Part shown: one piece after another, positions 43,737 to 52,300 of the stretch
Layout: every line of letters begins with the position of its first letter
Position numbering within the stretch: position 1 is the first letter of the stretch
Origin: Diaminobutyricimonas aerilata
Lineage (GTDB): Bacteria > Actinomycetota > Actinomycetes > Actinomycetales > Microbacteriaceae
Direction: 5' to 3'
DNA length: 64,000 nucleotides
NCBI RefSeq assembly: GCF_002797715.1
Contig: NZ_PGFF01000001.1
Coordinates: forward strand, 2,565,304-2,629,303
Made by a program: the position numbers and the translations under genes
The notes under the pieces: generated by a model
Database searches by the model: none
Seen by the model: only the letters and a program-made list of their open reading frames with translations
Told to the model about the DNA's origin: nothing

Positions 43737-44704
43737 CGTCTCACCCCGGTGAAGACGTCGTCGACTGTCGTGGGCCTGCCGTGCGGCATGAGGACGTTGA
43801 GCGCCAGGTCGTATCGGACACGGTCCACGCCTTCCGGGACGATGCCGCCAGCGAGGCGACTGGTCGAGAGGGAAGGCACCGCGTCGGACATGGGAATCGC
43901 GCGTACACCTTCGATCGCGTAGCGGTCGGCATGGAGGTTCTCCGTCCATCCCGTGAGTGCGAGCAGTGCCTCGAATTGGGCTTGCTCGACTGTGGCTATG
44001 CGGATCTCCGCAATCAATTCGTCAATGCTTTGCCCGGCCGGCTCGTCCGTGACACTGATGAGCAGCAGCTCCAACTCGCGACCGTCGTGGGATTCGAGCT
44101 GATCCAGGCCGTGGATCGTCACCGCTGAGGCGTTCGCCCCGACACCCTTCACTTCCAAGCACATCCCCGCCACCTCGAAGTCGTGCCGCTCCCGGAGCGG
44201 GCCCCGCCAGGCAGACACGGGCATGCCCGTCGCGCTCCTGACACCGGCGAGCAACACGGAGAGCTCCGCGTAGAGCCCGAGGCGGGCCTCGGGCGAAAGC
44301 GCTCCGAAACGGCTGGTCCGGAAGAGGCGTCTCCATCGCTCGATGCAGGTGAGTGCAGCAGCCTGAACATCCGCGGCGTCGCGTACGGACTCCAGCACGT
44401 CGCCGATGACCTCATCGAACTCCCGCCGTAGTGTCCCGTCAGGACAGGAGAGGTCTAGGTTGGCGGATACCGAGCCTCCGATCTCGAGCCATCGGCTGGA
44501 CACCTCAAGGTTCTGTCTTGGCGCAGGGGTGACGGGCTTGATGTCCGAGATCGGTATCAGGAGATGGCGTACGCCATTCCGGTCCAGGGCGATGCGGCAG
44601 GGGAAGCCGTTGAGTCGGAGGTCGAGATCGAACGCTTCTAGTTCGCGGTCGCGCGGCGCTTGCAGCACCGCCCAACCGGTCTCCAACTGCTTCTCAATAC
44701 TCAC
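43733..44704 (-). CDS. PD-(D/E)XK nuclease, DUF4420 family
   Basis: 323 residues. Active-site core: Glu147 in LYAELSVLLAG, Asp175 in RHDFEVAG, and the E-x-K pair Glu184/Lys186 in CLEVKGVG. Matches the DUF4420 (PD-(D/E)XK motif) family known beside Z1 and GHKL ATPase genes. The probable DNA-cutting subunit. Four-base overlaps on both sides couple it to the Z1 and GHKL genes. Confidence 0.85.
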   Translation of the reverse strand: MSIEKQLETGWAVLQAPRDRELEAFDLDLRLNGFPCRIALDRNGVRHLLIPISDIKPVTPAPRQNLEVSSRWLEIGGSVSANLDLSCPDGTLRREFDEVIGDVLESVRDAADVQAAALTCIERWRRLFRTSRFGALSPEARLGLYAELSVLLAGVRSATGMPVSAWRGPLRERHDFEVAGMCLEVKGVGANASAVTIHGLDQLESHDGRELELLLISVTDEPAGQSIDELIAEIRIATVEQAQFEALLALTGWTENLHADRYAIEGVRAIPMSDAVPSLSTSRLAGGIVPEGVDRVRYDLALNVLMPHGRPTTVDDVFTGVRR

Positions 44705-47265
44705 GCCTCGGACTCCGAGTCGCTCTCAAGGATCTCCTCGAGGCCCTCTGCGTCCTCGACGTTTTTCAGGTCGACCGCGACGTGGGTGGCGAAGATGCGG
44801 TTCTTCTCAGCGGCATCTCCGGGGAAGACCACGCCGATTCCGATCACAGGGAACACAGCGTCTAGCGGATCACGTGTTTTCGAATGCACGTTCTGAGGCT
44901 TGCTGGTCCTGTCGATCGGATAGACGACGAGCAAGCCTTGCTTTCCGAGCTCATCGTCCTCGTTGCGCTTCGCCGTAAGGTCCTGCTCTCGCAGCAGGCG
45001 GAGCTCAGCGAGTGGGACAGGTAAGTCGAGAGCGCGATCGACCTTGCTCATGAGCGTCTTGATGTCCGCCCGCGTCTTCCCCTGCTCGCGCAGCCGCGCG
45101 CGGACCACGGACGGGACTTGCAAGCCGCCCAGATCGACGATCTCGGTCTTACCGTCTTTCTCGCCCGCCACCACAGCCACTGACCACTTGCTGAGGCTCG
45201 GCGTCTCGGACGACTGTTGCTTGGCGATGTACTTGCGCATCAATTCGGTGTCGAGGTCCGTCGACTCCTCGTGCACCTGATACTGCTCGAGGAATTGGAC
45301 GATCTCCGCGGCATCCACGTTCCGATACAGGGTGACCGAACTTTTCTTCACCTCTGCATGCGACCGCGCCACCCTCTCGACGAGGCGGCGGGTCGCCTCG
45401 AGGTTGCGCTCGAGCCATTCGGCGTCCTTGTGGTTGAAATAGCGCGTCTGCAGTCGGCGGCCGGCGAAGGAGACGTAGGCGGGAATGGCTGCGCCCATCT
45501 TCGCGGTGACACGTAAGAGGGGATGAGTGCGGATACGAACCGCGACTTCGACCGGTGTCGCATTCTGCTGCTGGTAGTAGTCGATGTCCGCACGCATCTC
45601 GTGCTCCACGGTGGAGAGGTGCCGGAATGCGGCTACGAGCGCTTCGGTCATCCAGATCCGAGGCAAATCCTCGTAGCCCGTCCGGAAACCGAACCACCGC
45701 CCCATCTGCAGGAGCGTGTCGTATGCGCTCGCTGAGCGGACGAAGAAACTGACGACCAATCCCTCCAGCGTCAGGCCACGGGAGAGCGTATTGCCCCCCA
45801 CCGCGATGGCGACGACCTTCTCTTCTCCCTCGTAGTTGAGGCGGTCCGCGCTCCTGTAGTTGTCCAAAACGACCTTCGTGCGCTCGACGACGTTGAGAAG
45901 ATGGGCGCGCACTTCCTCCCAAGACGTCTGAACGCGGCCGAAATCCTCCGCAGGCACCCTCACGGACTCGCGGTCCCAGTGCGCACGCCATTCCTCCAAC
46001 GCCACGCCGCCCGAACGGATCTGCGAGATCGCGGCCCGCCGTAACGCTTCGAGAGGCTCGCGATACGCCTCGTGCACGTCGATCTTGACCGACGTGTGAA
46101 TCAACATGGTGCTGTGGTCCAGCAGACCCCGGGCGCGCTTGGCCGCCGTCGCCAGCCAGAACCACCGGATGGCGTCAGCGAGCTCGTCGGTGATGGCCGG
46201 GGTGAATCCTGGGACATCGGCCTTGGTGAGCGGAAGCAGATCGCCCACCGTCTCCTCCGGCACCAGCCGCACCATGTCGTACCCGTCCAGAGCTCGCCCC
46301 GAGTCGTCTGTCTCGACGACATCACGGCCAAAGATCTTGTCTGGCCCGAAGTAGCCGTCCGGCCTAGGAAGATTGAGGATGAAGTCGCGGGGGTAGAGGT
46401 CGTTCTTCTCGGACGGGTCGATGAACACATTGGCGAACGGCGTCGCCGTGTACCCAATGTAGGTGCTCCGTGGCATGTACCCGAGGATCTTTTGGATCAG
46501 CGGATTGATCTGATTCGTCGCCACCGACGCCTGATCGGCTTCGTCGTCGATGACGAGCACCCGAGCGGTTTTCAGCGCATCCTGAGCGCCGGGCTCCTCC
46601 AGCCACTTGACGAGCCGGCGAAGCACCGCTGCGTTCTTCTTAACGACCGCAAGCAGACTCTTGTCCGAGCTGAGGGCGGCTGAGGCGGAGAAGGTTGGCT
46701 TGATGAAGTCCTTGTCCTCGCTCGTGAGAGTCATCCAGCGGTCCGGATTGAGGGACCTGAGCTGCGCATCGAGCCGCTTCTGGGTCTGTCTCCGCAGCCC
46801 GTTGTGGATGCCTGAGAGGACGATCACCATGCGGTAGTCCTCGTCGGCGAGCTTCGCGATCACTGATGTGAAGTTCGTCGTCTTGCCACTCTGCACGTAG
46901 CCGACAACGAGCCCCTTCGCCCGGAAAGAAGGCTTCGACGGACGAGGAGTATGGGCGACCACATGATCGGACGCCCTGTCCAAGCCGTCCAGACGATCCT
47001 CGCTCCAGCCGTCGGACACGAAGTGCTGCTTCAACGGATTCCAGAAGATGGAATCGTCGCCGGCTCCCGAATACCACGGCTCATGGTGTGTGGCTGCGAT
47101 CACCAACGGGCCGCCGCTGTGCACCTTCGCGACGGCGTTCTCGTACTGCTCCGCCAACTCTGCGATCTTCTCGTCCGGCAGGTCACCTTGCAGTCGGGCC
47201 TTCGACGCCTCGACGCCGAACTTTTTCGCGTAATCCGCGAACATGACGAACAGACCCGACACCAT
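44701..47265 (-). CDS. Z1 domain ATPase
   Basis: 854 residues. P-loop GYVQSGKT at 122-129, Walker B IDDEAD at 239-244, helicase-like YIGYTATPF (about 266), and later GGNTLSRGLTLEGL and QMGRWFGFR, which behave like SF2 motifs V and VI. This is the Z1 architecture, a superfamily 2-related ATPase fixed in methylation-linked restriction systems. It probably moves along or remodels DNA for the DUF4420 nuclease. ATG 47265 is used; it follows a G-rich stretch. Gap of 80 bases to the receiver gene contains a weak hairpin. Confidence 0.88.
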   Translation of the reverse strand: MVSGLFVMFADYAKKFGVEASKARLQGDLPDEKIAELAEQYENAVAKVHSGGPLVIAATHHEPWYSGAGDDSIFWNPLKQHFVSDGWSEDRLDGLDRASDHVVAHTPRPSKPSFRAKGLVVGYVQSGKTTNFTSVIAKLADEDYRMVIVLSGIHNGLRRQTQKRLDAQLRSLNPDRWMTLTSEDKDFIKPTFSASAALSSDKSLLAVVKKNAAVLRRLVKWLEEPGAQDALKTARVLVIDDEADQASVATNQINPLIQKILGYMPRSTYIGYTATPFANVFIDPSEKNDLYPRDFILNLPRPDGYFGPDKIFGRDVVETDDSGRALDGYDMVRLVPEETVGDLLPLTKADVPGFTPAITDELADAIRWFWLATAAKRARGLLDHSTMLIHTSVKIDVHEAYREPLEALRRAAISQIRSGGVALEEWRAHWDRESVRVPAEDFGRVQTSWEEVRAHLLNVVERTKVVLDNYRSADRLNYEGEEKVVAIAVGGNTLSRGLTLEGLVVSFFVRSASAYDTLLQMGRWFGFRTGYEDLPRIWMTEALVAAFRHLSTVEHEMRADIDYYQQQNATPVEVAVRIRTHPLLRVTAKMGAAIPAYVSFAGRRLQTRYFNHKDAEWLERNLEATRRLVERVARSHAEVKKSSVTLYRNVDAAEIVQFLEQYQVHEESTDLDTELMRKYIAKQQSSETPSLSKWSVAVVAGEKDGKTEIVDLGGLQVPSVVRARLREQGKTRADIKTLMSKVDRALDLPVPLAELRLLREQDLTAKRNEDDELGKQGLLVVYPIDRTSKPQNVHSKTRDPLDAVFPVIGIGVVFPGDAAEKNRIFATHVAVDLKNVEDAEGLEEILESDSESEA

Positions 47266-47318
47266 TCCCCCGCACCCTCAAGCCCTTGCATTCCTAGCAT
47301 TGGGCTCACGTGACGCGC

Positions 47319-47336
47319 GCCCCCCGCTTCGGGGGC
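47319..47336 (-). terminator. Weak hairpin between receiver and Z1 genes
   Basis: CCCCCG-CTT-CGGGGG, at most 7 bp with one bulge, no T-run. It is the only sizeable break in the 41-52 kb operon and may attenuate rather than stop transcription. Confidence 0.35.
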
Positions 47337-47345
47337 AGCATCGCT

Positions 47346-49064
47346 TCAGGCTTGGCTGCGGCGTCGGAGATACTCGTAGTCGTTCGTTCCCACTCTGCTC
47401 GCTTGTGCTGACAGAGCGGCTATCACGCTCTGAGCCTTATCGAGCCGGAGATCTCCGAGCCACTGGAACCGCTGGCCCCGTTCTCCGAATCCCCAATGCC
47501 CGTCATTCCATGTGCCCACCACGGCACGCTTGGGCGAGGAAGGTTCGAAAGCGATCGAGCGGAGGTCAGCGAGAGACAACTTGTGAGTCAGCGTTCGAGG
47601 GCCGCCCTCTTCTCGTACCACAATCGCGAAACGGCCAGCGTCCCCCGGGGTCAAGGGCAGGAACGGGAACCGCGTCTCCTTGTCGAGACGAGTGCTGTCG
47701 CACAGTGGTTGCAAGCACAACAGGTATTCCGTGAGGACCGAGTAGGTGTAACGACCGCCCGCCTCCGTGCCGGGAACGCGGCGACGGGACCGTCGGGCCA
47801 CAATAGACCCCAGTCGCAGGGTTGGCGGCAATCCGTCTTCGCCTTCTAGGTATCCGTCCCTCGCCAGGCTGGACAGGATCGAAAAATTCATGTCAGCGTC
47901 ATGGGCAACTTCGCGCACGGCGGACTCGATCCCATCCAACGCCAAAGAGGTCACGCTCGACGTCTTCTCCAACTTATGAAGGTCAGCGCCCTTCTGCACG
48001 CGAACGAGGTCACCTTCGTGGCTTTTCATAAGCGTGGCGACGGCGTCGGCGGTCGAGACGCTTACGGCGGGCGTTTTCGCGTTCTTCCACACGAAGCGGT
48101 GAGAGTCGTCGGCAGACCCTCCCCGAATGGCTGCGGCTACGCGCTCGTCCGATAGGTGTTGTCGCACAGCACCGTTCGAGATCAAGGCCTCCACTTCGTC
48201 GGCGAAGAGGGACACCAGGAATTCCTCGGTAGCTGCCGGCGTAGTCATCGCTCTGTGGGCGATCATCGGGGCGTCCAGGCCACCATGGAAACGCTGCAGC
48301 AACCGGTGGGCTTGGTCCCGAAGCACGGCGAGTGACGTCAGAGCGATGCTCGGAAGGATGCCGTTTGCAGCGAAACCGGTGAATTCTCGGATGACTCGCG
48401 CCGCAACATCGTCGACTGACACTTCGTCTGGCTCGGCAGGGCCTTCGGCATGAACCTTTGAGAAGAAGACGATCCTGGCGTCGCCTACTGTCACCGACAA
48501 CGCTTCTTCACCGCCATCAAAGACCTGATCGAACTTCTTCCTCAACCGCTCAAGTACCGACGCCTTAACCCTTTCCAGGTCGCGCTCACCCGAGTAGATG
48601 CAGATAAGTCGCAAGCGCGAGCCGACTTTGGAGTCCTGCGCAAGCACGGTTTCGATGAAGCTGAAGCTTGTGGGATCTTCCCCAATGGCCACGTCGCCGG
48701 TTGTCACCGCCGGCGCGCTGCCAATCAACCAATCGAGGATCACCACATCCGCTCGCCGAGCGAGCGACCCGAGAAGAGCGAGGTCCCGTTCTCGGCCGTC
48801 GCCAGACGGAGCTAGGACAGCACAGTTCATACCTAGCTGAGCAAACGCACGAACTACCTTCTCCGTGTCTAGTTCGCCAGCATCCTCCGCGCCGCGACTT
48901 GGCGGATGTTCTTCCGCCATGCCGCCGTAGCTATCATCGAAAACCGCAGCGCCAGACGTAGCGGTGTACGCTCCTCCGGAAGGCGTGTAAGCCTCATCGT
49001 CGAAAATAACTACCGATTGCAAAAATTGCTCGGCTGCACGAGTTGCTTCAGGCGCCCGAGTCAT
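47346..49064 (-). CDS. Divergent response-regulator receiver protein of the restriction island
   Basis: 572 residues. N-terminal receiver-like domain: acidic pocket FDDE at 21-24 and phospho-acceptor-type Asp111 in ADVVILDWLIG, then RLICIYSGE in place of the usual Thr/Ser strand. The long C-terminal region (about 230-572) is helical and unlike known output domains; no helix-turn-helix seen. It overlaps the histidine-kinase-like gene by 17 bases, so kinase and receiver are made together. It probably receives a signal from that kinase and acts by protein contact with the restriction ATPases rather than as a transcription factor. Confidence 0.72.
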   Translation of the reverse strand: MTRAPEATRAAEQFLQSVVIFDDEAYTPSGGAYTATSGAAVFDDSYGGMAEEHPPSRGAEDAGELDTEKVVRAFAQLGMNCAVLAPSGDGRERDLALLGSLARRADVVILDWLIGSAPAVTTGDVAIGEDPTSFSFIETVLAQDSKVGSRLRLICIYSGERDLERVKASVLERLRKKFDQVFDGGEEALSVTVGDARIVFFSKVHAEGPAEPDEVSVDDVAARVIREFTGFAANGILPSIALTSLAVLRDQAHRLLQRFHGGLDAPMIAHRAMTTPAATEEFLVSLFADEVEALISNGAVRQHLSDERVAAAIRGGSADDSHRFVWKNAKTPAVSVSTADAVATLMKSHEGDLVRVQKGADLHKLEKTSSVTSLALDGIESAVREVAHDADMNFSILSSLARDGYLEGEDGLPPTLRLGSIVARRSRRRVPGTEAGGRYTYSVLTEYLLCLQPLCDSTRLDKETRFPFLPLTPGDAGRFAIVVREEGGPRTLTHKLSLADLRSIAFEPSSPKRAVVGTWNDGHWGFGERGQRFQWLGDLRLDKAQSVIAALSAQASRVGTNDYEYLRRRSQA

Positions 49065-51957
49065 CACCTTGCACCCTTTCAATCTTGAACGCTGCACCGG
49101 GGTTGTTCGCTTCCAGAACGAGTCGCCAACCGTCGCGGGCTAGCAAGTCCCGAGCGAGAGATAACCCGAGCCCGCGGCCACCCCGCCTGCGGCCGAAACC
49201 GCGGACGAAGATCGCCTCTCGATCCGCAGGGCGGACGCCCGGCCCATTGTCCGCAATAAGGAAAGCCCCGTGCCGAGCGTCCAGGCGAACGGCGCGCCCG
49301 GTTTCTCGCTCCAGAACCCAATGCATCGCATTATCGACGAGGTTCACGAACACCGGGTAAAAGGTGCTCGGGTAACCTTTTACGGCCGCCCGCAGGAAGG
49401 CGTCAGTCGCCGTGATTTCGATTGCGTTGACTCGCATGCGTTCTTCGAATACGCCGAGCAGGAAGGCATGAATATCCGCTCCCGCGATCGAGGAAGCTTC
49501 GCGGTATAGCCTGCGTTGCAGAGGGGTGAAAAGTCGGAGGTAACCGTCAAGGTGCGTGAATGCCGCTCGGATGTCCCGCACCAATGGGGCGAGGGGAGGA
49601 GTCGCGCGAGCCCATGGATCCAACCCTCGCAGCCCGTTACGCACAGAGGCGATACTCGCCTCGAACTCATGACTGATAACCTGAACGGCCTGCCCTAACT
49701 GGACGAGTTCCAAGTTCTCGTCGATCTGCTCTTCCAAATCGAGAATGCGCTCCTTCAGATCGACCGTCTCATGGTGCAGCCCTTCCTGCGAGACGAGGTC
49801 CTCTGCCCGTCTCCGTGTCGAGCGCATTTCTTCAAGCCTTCGTTCGGCGGACGCCTCGATCTCTCGAGCCGTGGCTGCTTCGCCGCCGTCAACCCGACCA
49901 AGCGACTCAATCAGGTCACGAGCCGACTCTTCGAACTGCGTAACGGACTGGTCCGCGTGCGCCCCTAGTACTTCACGCGCCGCGTCGGCTGCTTGCCTCA
50001 CTTCGGCCGCCATGCTCGTTAACTCCCTCTGCCGATTTTCAGCGAGAAGCCGAAGTCGTCGAAGGACTGGCGAGTCGACCGGCTCGTCTTGGGGCATTCC
50101 GAGCTTGTGGCGCGCGCTCAACAACAGCACCTCGATCTCGTCGAACGCTTGCTGCATCACCGCAGACGCATCGCCCGACAATCGCTTGTAGGCAGCCCAA
50201 TCCCGTTCCAGCTCGGACGTCAACGGCAACCCTGCGGGGCGGCTGATCGCGATTCCGGCGCGAAGTTTGAAGAGCGCTTCTACCGAGACTGACGCGAGGG
50301 AGGGAAGATCTGAAGCGAGCTCTTGCCGCACGAGGTGAGCGAGTCCCGACCGGGTATCTCGCAGGACGCCTTGCACACCCGAAGCGAAGGCGCCTGACTC
50401 AACGGACCCGATCGCTTTATGAAGCTCTTTGCGGAACTCGTCCCGAGCTCTTTTCTCAGCTTTTGATTGCTCCGCGCGTCGGGCAACATTCTGACGCTGA
50501 TCACGCCAAGTCGGATCCGCGGATGTCCGGCGCGAAAAATATGAAGCAGCGATCTGAATCAAGAAGCCGCTAAGGATTGATTCAAAATCTCGGAAAGCAG
50601 CATTCTCACGGAAACCTTCTCGTCCCGCCTTCTCCTGTAGGCGATGGTTCGATTGGCTGTCCAGAGAGACCGCACCGAACATGCGCCGGTACGAGAAGTA
50701 GTATGTGCCCGCATTCAGGGTACGTCGTTTCTCGATCTCAAGATAGTCGACGTCTGAGTTGCCGTAGGGCAGTACACGGATGCCATCGCGGTAAACGTAC
50801 AACCCCCCTATACGATTCAATCTTGCGGTCATCTCGACGAACTCGTCCGGACTGAGCGTGGATTCGGATGCCTTCCCCTGCACGTACCCGAACTTGATTG
50901 AGAACGGGCCGCACGCTGTTCTTTCGTTACGGGCGTTGCCCTTCCACAGCTCTACAATGTCGACCGGCTTATCGCCGTAAATTCGTAGTTGCCCATGGAA
51001 GCGGCCGAGTTCATCGAACTCCCCCTCCACCGTGTGGTCCGCGTGGGCGAAGTCACTTTCGTCCCAAAAACGGGCCACCCCCTCGATCAGGTCTGACCCT
51101 TGAGCGCCGTCCCACCTCCAGAATGACGTCGCGAAATCAGGTGTCGAACTTGTGGGGGTAATCGGATTTGTGAACCCAATCAGGAATTTCTGGAAGTCGC
51201 TGATGGGAGCTCCGGATCCCTGCTCTTTGCGTTCCTCGAGCGCGGCTTCGAGATCTTCGCTGACAGGGCTCACTATGTACGTCGTGCCAGGCTCCGCTGC
51301 TAGGTTGGGGCCCTCGGCGGCGCAATATGGTCGAGGGTCGAAAGTCAGAAGATCGAGCTCGCGACGGATGCGATCCTGCCGATCCTTCCCGACGCGAGCG
51401 CCCAACTCGCTCAAGGAGGCGCGCACTTCGTCGCTCATTGAGACGAGTAGAGCGGGCGATACATCCGCGATCGTTTTCACAGTGCGAACGGGAACAACTA
51501 CATCATTCAAGGTGAGTCCTGGAACCTCGAACAAAGTCCACTGAAGGAGCGCCACCACGAGCTCACCGGGAGCGCCCGAGCGCGCACCGCGCGCGCCACT
51601 GACGACTAGTAACTGAGGCCCGAGAGTCGCGACGGCCAAGCGACCGATGCCTTTTTCTCCCATCTGGCGCCGCGGCTCCATGCCGGGAGGGGGCGCGGAA
51701 GCGGTCTCGCGGCGATCTGCGACTTTGCTATCCGTCCCGATAACCAACCAACGTTCGAGGAAATCGGTGATGGACATCCCTGTGCCATTGTCACGAATCG
51801 TGACGGCGCTCCGCGCAGGGTAGTAGTCGCCTCGGACCTCTGTTGCGTAGGCGTCATAAGCGTTCTTGAAGATTTCGGAGACGGCAGTAGGTATGCCTGC
51901 AATCTGCTGCCTGCCGAGCATATCGATCGTTCGTGCGCTCGACTGGAAAACGGCCAC
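49048..51957 (-). CDS. Dual-GHKL protein: MORC-like ATPase joined to histidine kinase core
   Basis: 969 residues with two separate GHKL domains. N-terminal HSP90/MORC-like: N-box EIFKNAYDAY at 28-37, G1 RDNGTGMS at 55-62, lid GEKGIGRLA at 100-108, followed by a transducer-like region to about 500. Middle: long charged coiled coil (about 640-757). C-terminal kinase: H-box ISHEF with candidate phospho-His about 763, N-box VNLVDNAMHWV about 871, G1 ADNGPGV about 902, G2 GGRGLGLSLARDLL about 926. No membrane helix or PAS domain, so it senses something in the cytoplasm. First gene of the island operon; coupled to a receiver protein. Confidence 0.83.
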   Translation of the reverse strand: MAVFQSSARTIDMLGRQQIAGIPTAVSEIFKNAYDAYATEVRGDYYPARSAVTIRDNGTGMSITDFLERWLVIGTDSKVADRRETASAPPPGMEPRRQMGEKGIGRLAVATLGPQLLVVSGARGARSGAPGELVVALLQWTLFEVPGLTLNDVVVPVRTVKTIADVSPALLVSMSDEVRASLSELGARVGKDRQDRIRRELDLLTFDPRPYCAAEGPNLAAEPGTTYIVSPVSEDLEAALEERKEQGSGAPISDFQKFLIGFTNPITPTSSTPDFATSFWRWDGAQGSDLIEGVARFWDESDFAHADHTVEGEFDELGRFHGQLRIYGDKPVDIVELWKGNARNERTACGPFSIKFGYVQGKASESTLSPDEFVEMTARLNRIGGLYVYRDGIRVLPYGNSDVDYLEIEKRRTLNAGTYYFSYRRMFGAVSLDSQSNHRLQEKAGREGFRENAAFRDFESILSGFLIQIAASYFSRRTSADPTWRDQRQNVARRAEQSKAEKRARDEFRKELHKAIGSVESGAFASGVQGVLRDTRSGLAHLVRQELASDLPSLASVSVEALFKLRAGIAISRPAGLPLTSELERDWAAYKRLSGDASAVMQQAFDEIEVLLLSARHKLGMPQDEPVDSPVLRRLRLLAENRQRELTSMAAEVRQAADAAREVLGAHADQSVTQFEESARDLIESLGRVDGGEAATAREIEASAERRLEEMRSTRRRAEDLVSQEGLHHETVDLKERILDLEEQIDENLELVQLGQAVQVISHEFEASIASVRNGLRGLDPWARATPPLAPLVRDIRAAFTHLDGYLRLFTPLQRRLYREASSIAGADIHAFLLGVFEERMRVNAIEITATDAFLRAAVKGYPSTFYPVFVNLVDNAMHWVLERETGRAVRLDARHGAFLIADNGPGVRPADREAIFVRGFGRRRGGRGLGLSLARDLLARDGWRLVLEANNPGAAFKIERVQGDDSGA

Positions 51958-52151
51958 CGACTACCCCATTCGTACGTGCGGGTCGCGACCTCGTTGACCG
52001 CGGACGAGAATTTCGAGCCTAAAAACAAGCTCACCTTCAGTATCTTGACCTATTCACGGCCCGAAGCACGAGCGCGCGGGAGCACTTCTTGGCGTTTCGC
52101 CTTTGCTGCATGAGAGTGACTCGCGACAGCTCTCGGTCGCGACCATGCCTG

Positions 52152-52223
52152 TGCCCCTGGAGGGACTCGAACCCCCAACCCTTTCCTTAGGACGGAACTG
52201 CTCTTCCATTGAGCTACAGAGGC
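52152..52223 (-). tRNA. tRNA-Arg (anticodon CCT)
   Basis: 72 nt cloverleaf on the minus strand: acceptor GCCTCTG/CAGGGGC, D-arm GCTC/GAGC, anticodon loop GTCCTAA with CCT at positions 34-36, T-arm GGGGG/CCCTC around TTCGAGT, discriminator A, no encoded CCA. It decodes AGG. The 3' end points toward the low-GC island, the usual geometry for an integration target. Confidence 0.92.
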
Positions 52224-52272
52224 GGATACGTCGACGAGTCTACCGAGCGGGGCAGGGTCGTTCGTGGTGGTC

Positions 52273-52292
52273 GCTTCGACAAGCTCAGCGCC
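52273..52292 (+). repeat. Dispersed repeat, type A
   Basis: GCTTCGACAAGCTCAGCGCC, between the tRNA and the methyltransferase stop. Same family as the copies at 12980, 14281 and 54285. Confidence 0.55.
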
Positions 52293-52300
52293 AAGTCCCG

